Shown here: one piece after another, positions 4,389 to 5,185 of the stretch
How the letters are laid out: each line of letters opens with the position of its first letter
Numbering within the stretch: position 1 is the first letter of the stretch
DNA from: GWC2-37-8 sp964485555
GTDB lineage: Bacteria > Patescibacteriota > Minisyncoccia > Moranbacterales > GWC2-37-73
Length of the DNA: 5,185 nucleotides
Direction of reading: 5' to 3'
Assembly (NCBI GenBank): GCA_964485555.1
Contig: CAZAJN010000063.1
Location: forward strand, 1-5,185
Made by a program: the position numbers and the translations under genes
Notes under the pieces: model-generated
What the model was told of the DNA's origin: nothing
The model's input: only the letters and a program-made list of their open reading frames with translations
Database searches by the model: none

Positions 4389-5105
4389 TTATACCAAATT
4401 AAGATTCACACACTCCGTCATTTCCCATACCACATCCTTTTTTTCCACAACTATCCGCCAACCATTTTTTTGCGCAATTGCCTTAAGTTCCTCATTTGGA
4501 TTGAAAGCTATGGGATTTGCCACCAAACTAAGAAAGCTGGCATCTGATTCAGTGTCTCCCATGCCATAGGAGTCTTCCAATGTCAGATTGTGCTCAAAAA
4601 CATATTGCTTGACCAGATTGCCTTTGTTCTTGACCGGCTCGTAATCAGTTTCTCCAGTGTATATCCCTTTTTCATTCAAGCAATACACACTCCCAAAAAC
4701 AGCATCGAAATGCAAATGAAGCTTATCATATTCTCTGACAATTTCAATCGGTGAACCTGAAATGGCGATGATATGATAATTTTCTTTTCTGAGTTGCTTG
4801 ATTATTCTTTCCGCAAAAACATAGGTTCTGTCTTGATGAAAAGTGACGACTCCCCTGCTGGCACGTTCAACATCCACCAATTTGCAACCGCAAATATGTT
4901 TTTCATAGAGCTCCACCAATCCTGCGCGATATTGCTCATAGCTCCCCTTGTGTTCAAGCCAATTTGTGTAGAGCGTCACGATCTTGTCTCTGACCTTTCG
5001 AGGAAAAACGTCAATCCATGAGAGTTCATTGATGAGTTCGAATTGCAGATTTTTTCTAAATATCGTTCCGTCTATGTCAAAAATGGCAATTTTTTGTTGT
5101 TTCAT
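4389..5105 (-). CDS. HAD-superfamily subfamily IB phosphatase (phosphoserine-phosphatase-like)
   Basis: The 238-residue product is a soluble HAD hydrolase of the IB, SerB-like group. Motif I is FDIDGT, with nucleophile D10 and acid/base D12. A helical cap lies at about residues 20-90. Motif II is ISGS with S116, motif III is the lysine of NKGN (K161), and motif IV is GMGDTESD with the magnesium ligands D184 and D188. The ending ANPIAFNP...NGWRIV is typical of the IB family. These enzymes remove phosphate from small molecules through an aspartyl-phosphate; the substrate cannot be read from the sequence, so I do not call it SerB. All catalytic residues are present. The ATG at 5105 places motif I at the usual distance from the N-terminus. 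It converges on the rplT operon and may share a transcript with the small ORF downstream. Confidence 0.93.
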   Translation of the reverse strand: MKQQKIAIFDIDGTIFRKNLQFELINELSWIDVFPRKVRDKIVTLYTNWLEHKGSYEQYRAGLVELYEKHICGCKLVDVERASRGVVTFHQDRTYVFAERIIKQLRKENYHIIAISGSPIEIVREYDKLHLHFDAVFGSVYCLNEKGIYTGETDYEPVKNKGNLVKQYVFEHNLTLEDSYGMGDTESDASFLSLVANPIAFNPNEELKAIAQKNGWRIVVEKKDVVWEMTECVNLNLV

Positions 5106-5149
5106 AGTATTGTTTTCTTCATTATCATCCTCCCCTTTGATAAGGAGAG
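5102..5149 (-). promoter_or_regulatory. HAD leader: Shine-Dalgarno in a hairpin, plus mini-ORF
   Basis: On the minus strand GGGGAGG lies at 5135-5129. It is too far from the HAD ATG (5105) to serve it directly, but six bases before ATG 5122, which opens a mini-ORF (MKKTIL) whose TGA (5104-5102) overlaps the HAD ATG as ATGA. This fits translational coupling. Most of the Shine-Dalgarno also forms one arm of an 8-bp hairpin, CTCTCCTT (5149-5142) with AAGGGGAG (5137-5130), around a 4-base loop, including one U·G pair in this strand. Opening the hairpin could control translation. Alternatively this is a dispersed repeat without function. Confidence 0.4.
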
Positions 5150-5156
5150 CCCCGCC

Positions 5157-5183
5157 TCGACTCGCAAGACGATTGCTCGTCGA
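5157..5183. repeat. Imperfect inverted repeat at the window edge
   Basis: TCGAC (5157-5161) pairs with GTCGA (5179-5183) and GCAA (5164-5167) with TTGC (5173-5176). A 2x2 mismatch lies between the stems and the loop has 5 bases. The stretch from about 5150 is noticeably richer in G+C than the rest of the spacer, and no gene is recognisable before the window ends. It may be part of a larger repeat or structured element cut by the edge. Confidence 0.35.
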
Positions 5184-5185
5184 TG

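Noticed and set aside
4360..5021. Plus-strand open frames opposite the HAD gene
   Set aside because: They are antisense to a gene with all HAD catalytic motifs intact, and one begins inside the octad repeat.

Overview
The window carries a conserved translation-housekeeping neighbourhood from an AT-leaning bacterium. Its spacers are packed with short phased repeats and its proteins are lean. I infer a Candidate Phyla Radiation / Patescibacteria-type (Parcubacteria-like) genome from gene content, the scarcity of Shine-Dalgarno sequences and the spacer style. The sequence alone does not prove this. The identified CDS stops and the tmRNA tag stop are TAA or TAG, and no gene has an in-frame TGA, so nothing suggests an alternative code.

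Layout. Minus strand, 1-1229: the N-terminal 409 codons of a membrane-anchored protein with extracytoplasmic RCC1-like repeats, cut by the window edge and read from its own extended -10 promoter. Then comes a roughly 330-base divergent spacer. Plus strand: smpB (1560-2006, apparently leaderless), the tmRNA gene ssrA (2153-2555), then infC (2700-3257, AUU start), rpmI (3351-3557) and rplT (3664-4008), closed by a strong intrinsic terminator at 4033-4067. Converging from the right on the minus strand are a HAD-IB phosphatase (4389-5105) and a possible 35-residue protein (4192-4299).

How the genes work together. SmpB and tmRNA are the two partners of trans-translation. IF-3, L35 and L20 form the classical infC-rpmI-rplT cluster. 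The left half is therefore ribosome rescue and the middle is initiation and the large subunit. The HAD enzyme and the RCC1 protein are unrelated neighbours.

The most unusual feature lies between the genes. Each of the six spacers from smpB rightwards is filled by a different family of short words repeated in strict register, 7 bases in five spacers and 8 bases in the sixth. Most are arranged as left and right arms that are reverse complements of each other. Some begin or end within a few bases of a stop codon. They even sit between infC, rpmI and rplT, where spacers are usually short. Other points of interest are a perfect 36-base palindrome whose right arm enters the mature tmRNA, a 23-codon tmRNA tag, a mini-ORF overlapping the AUU start of infC, and a Shine-Dalgarno sequence buried in a hairpin before the HAD gene.
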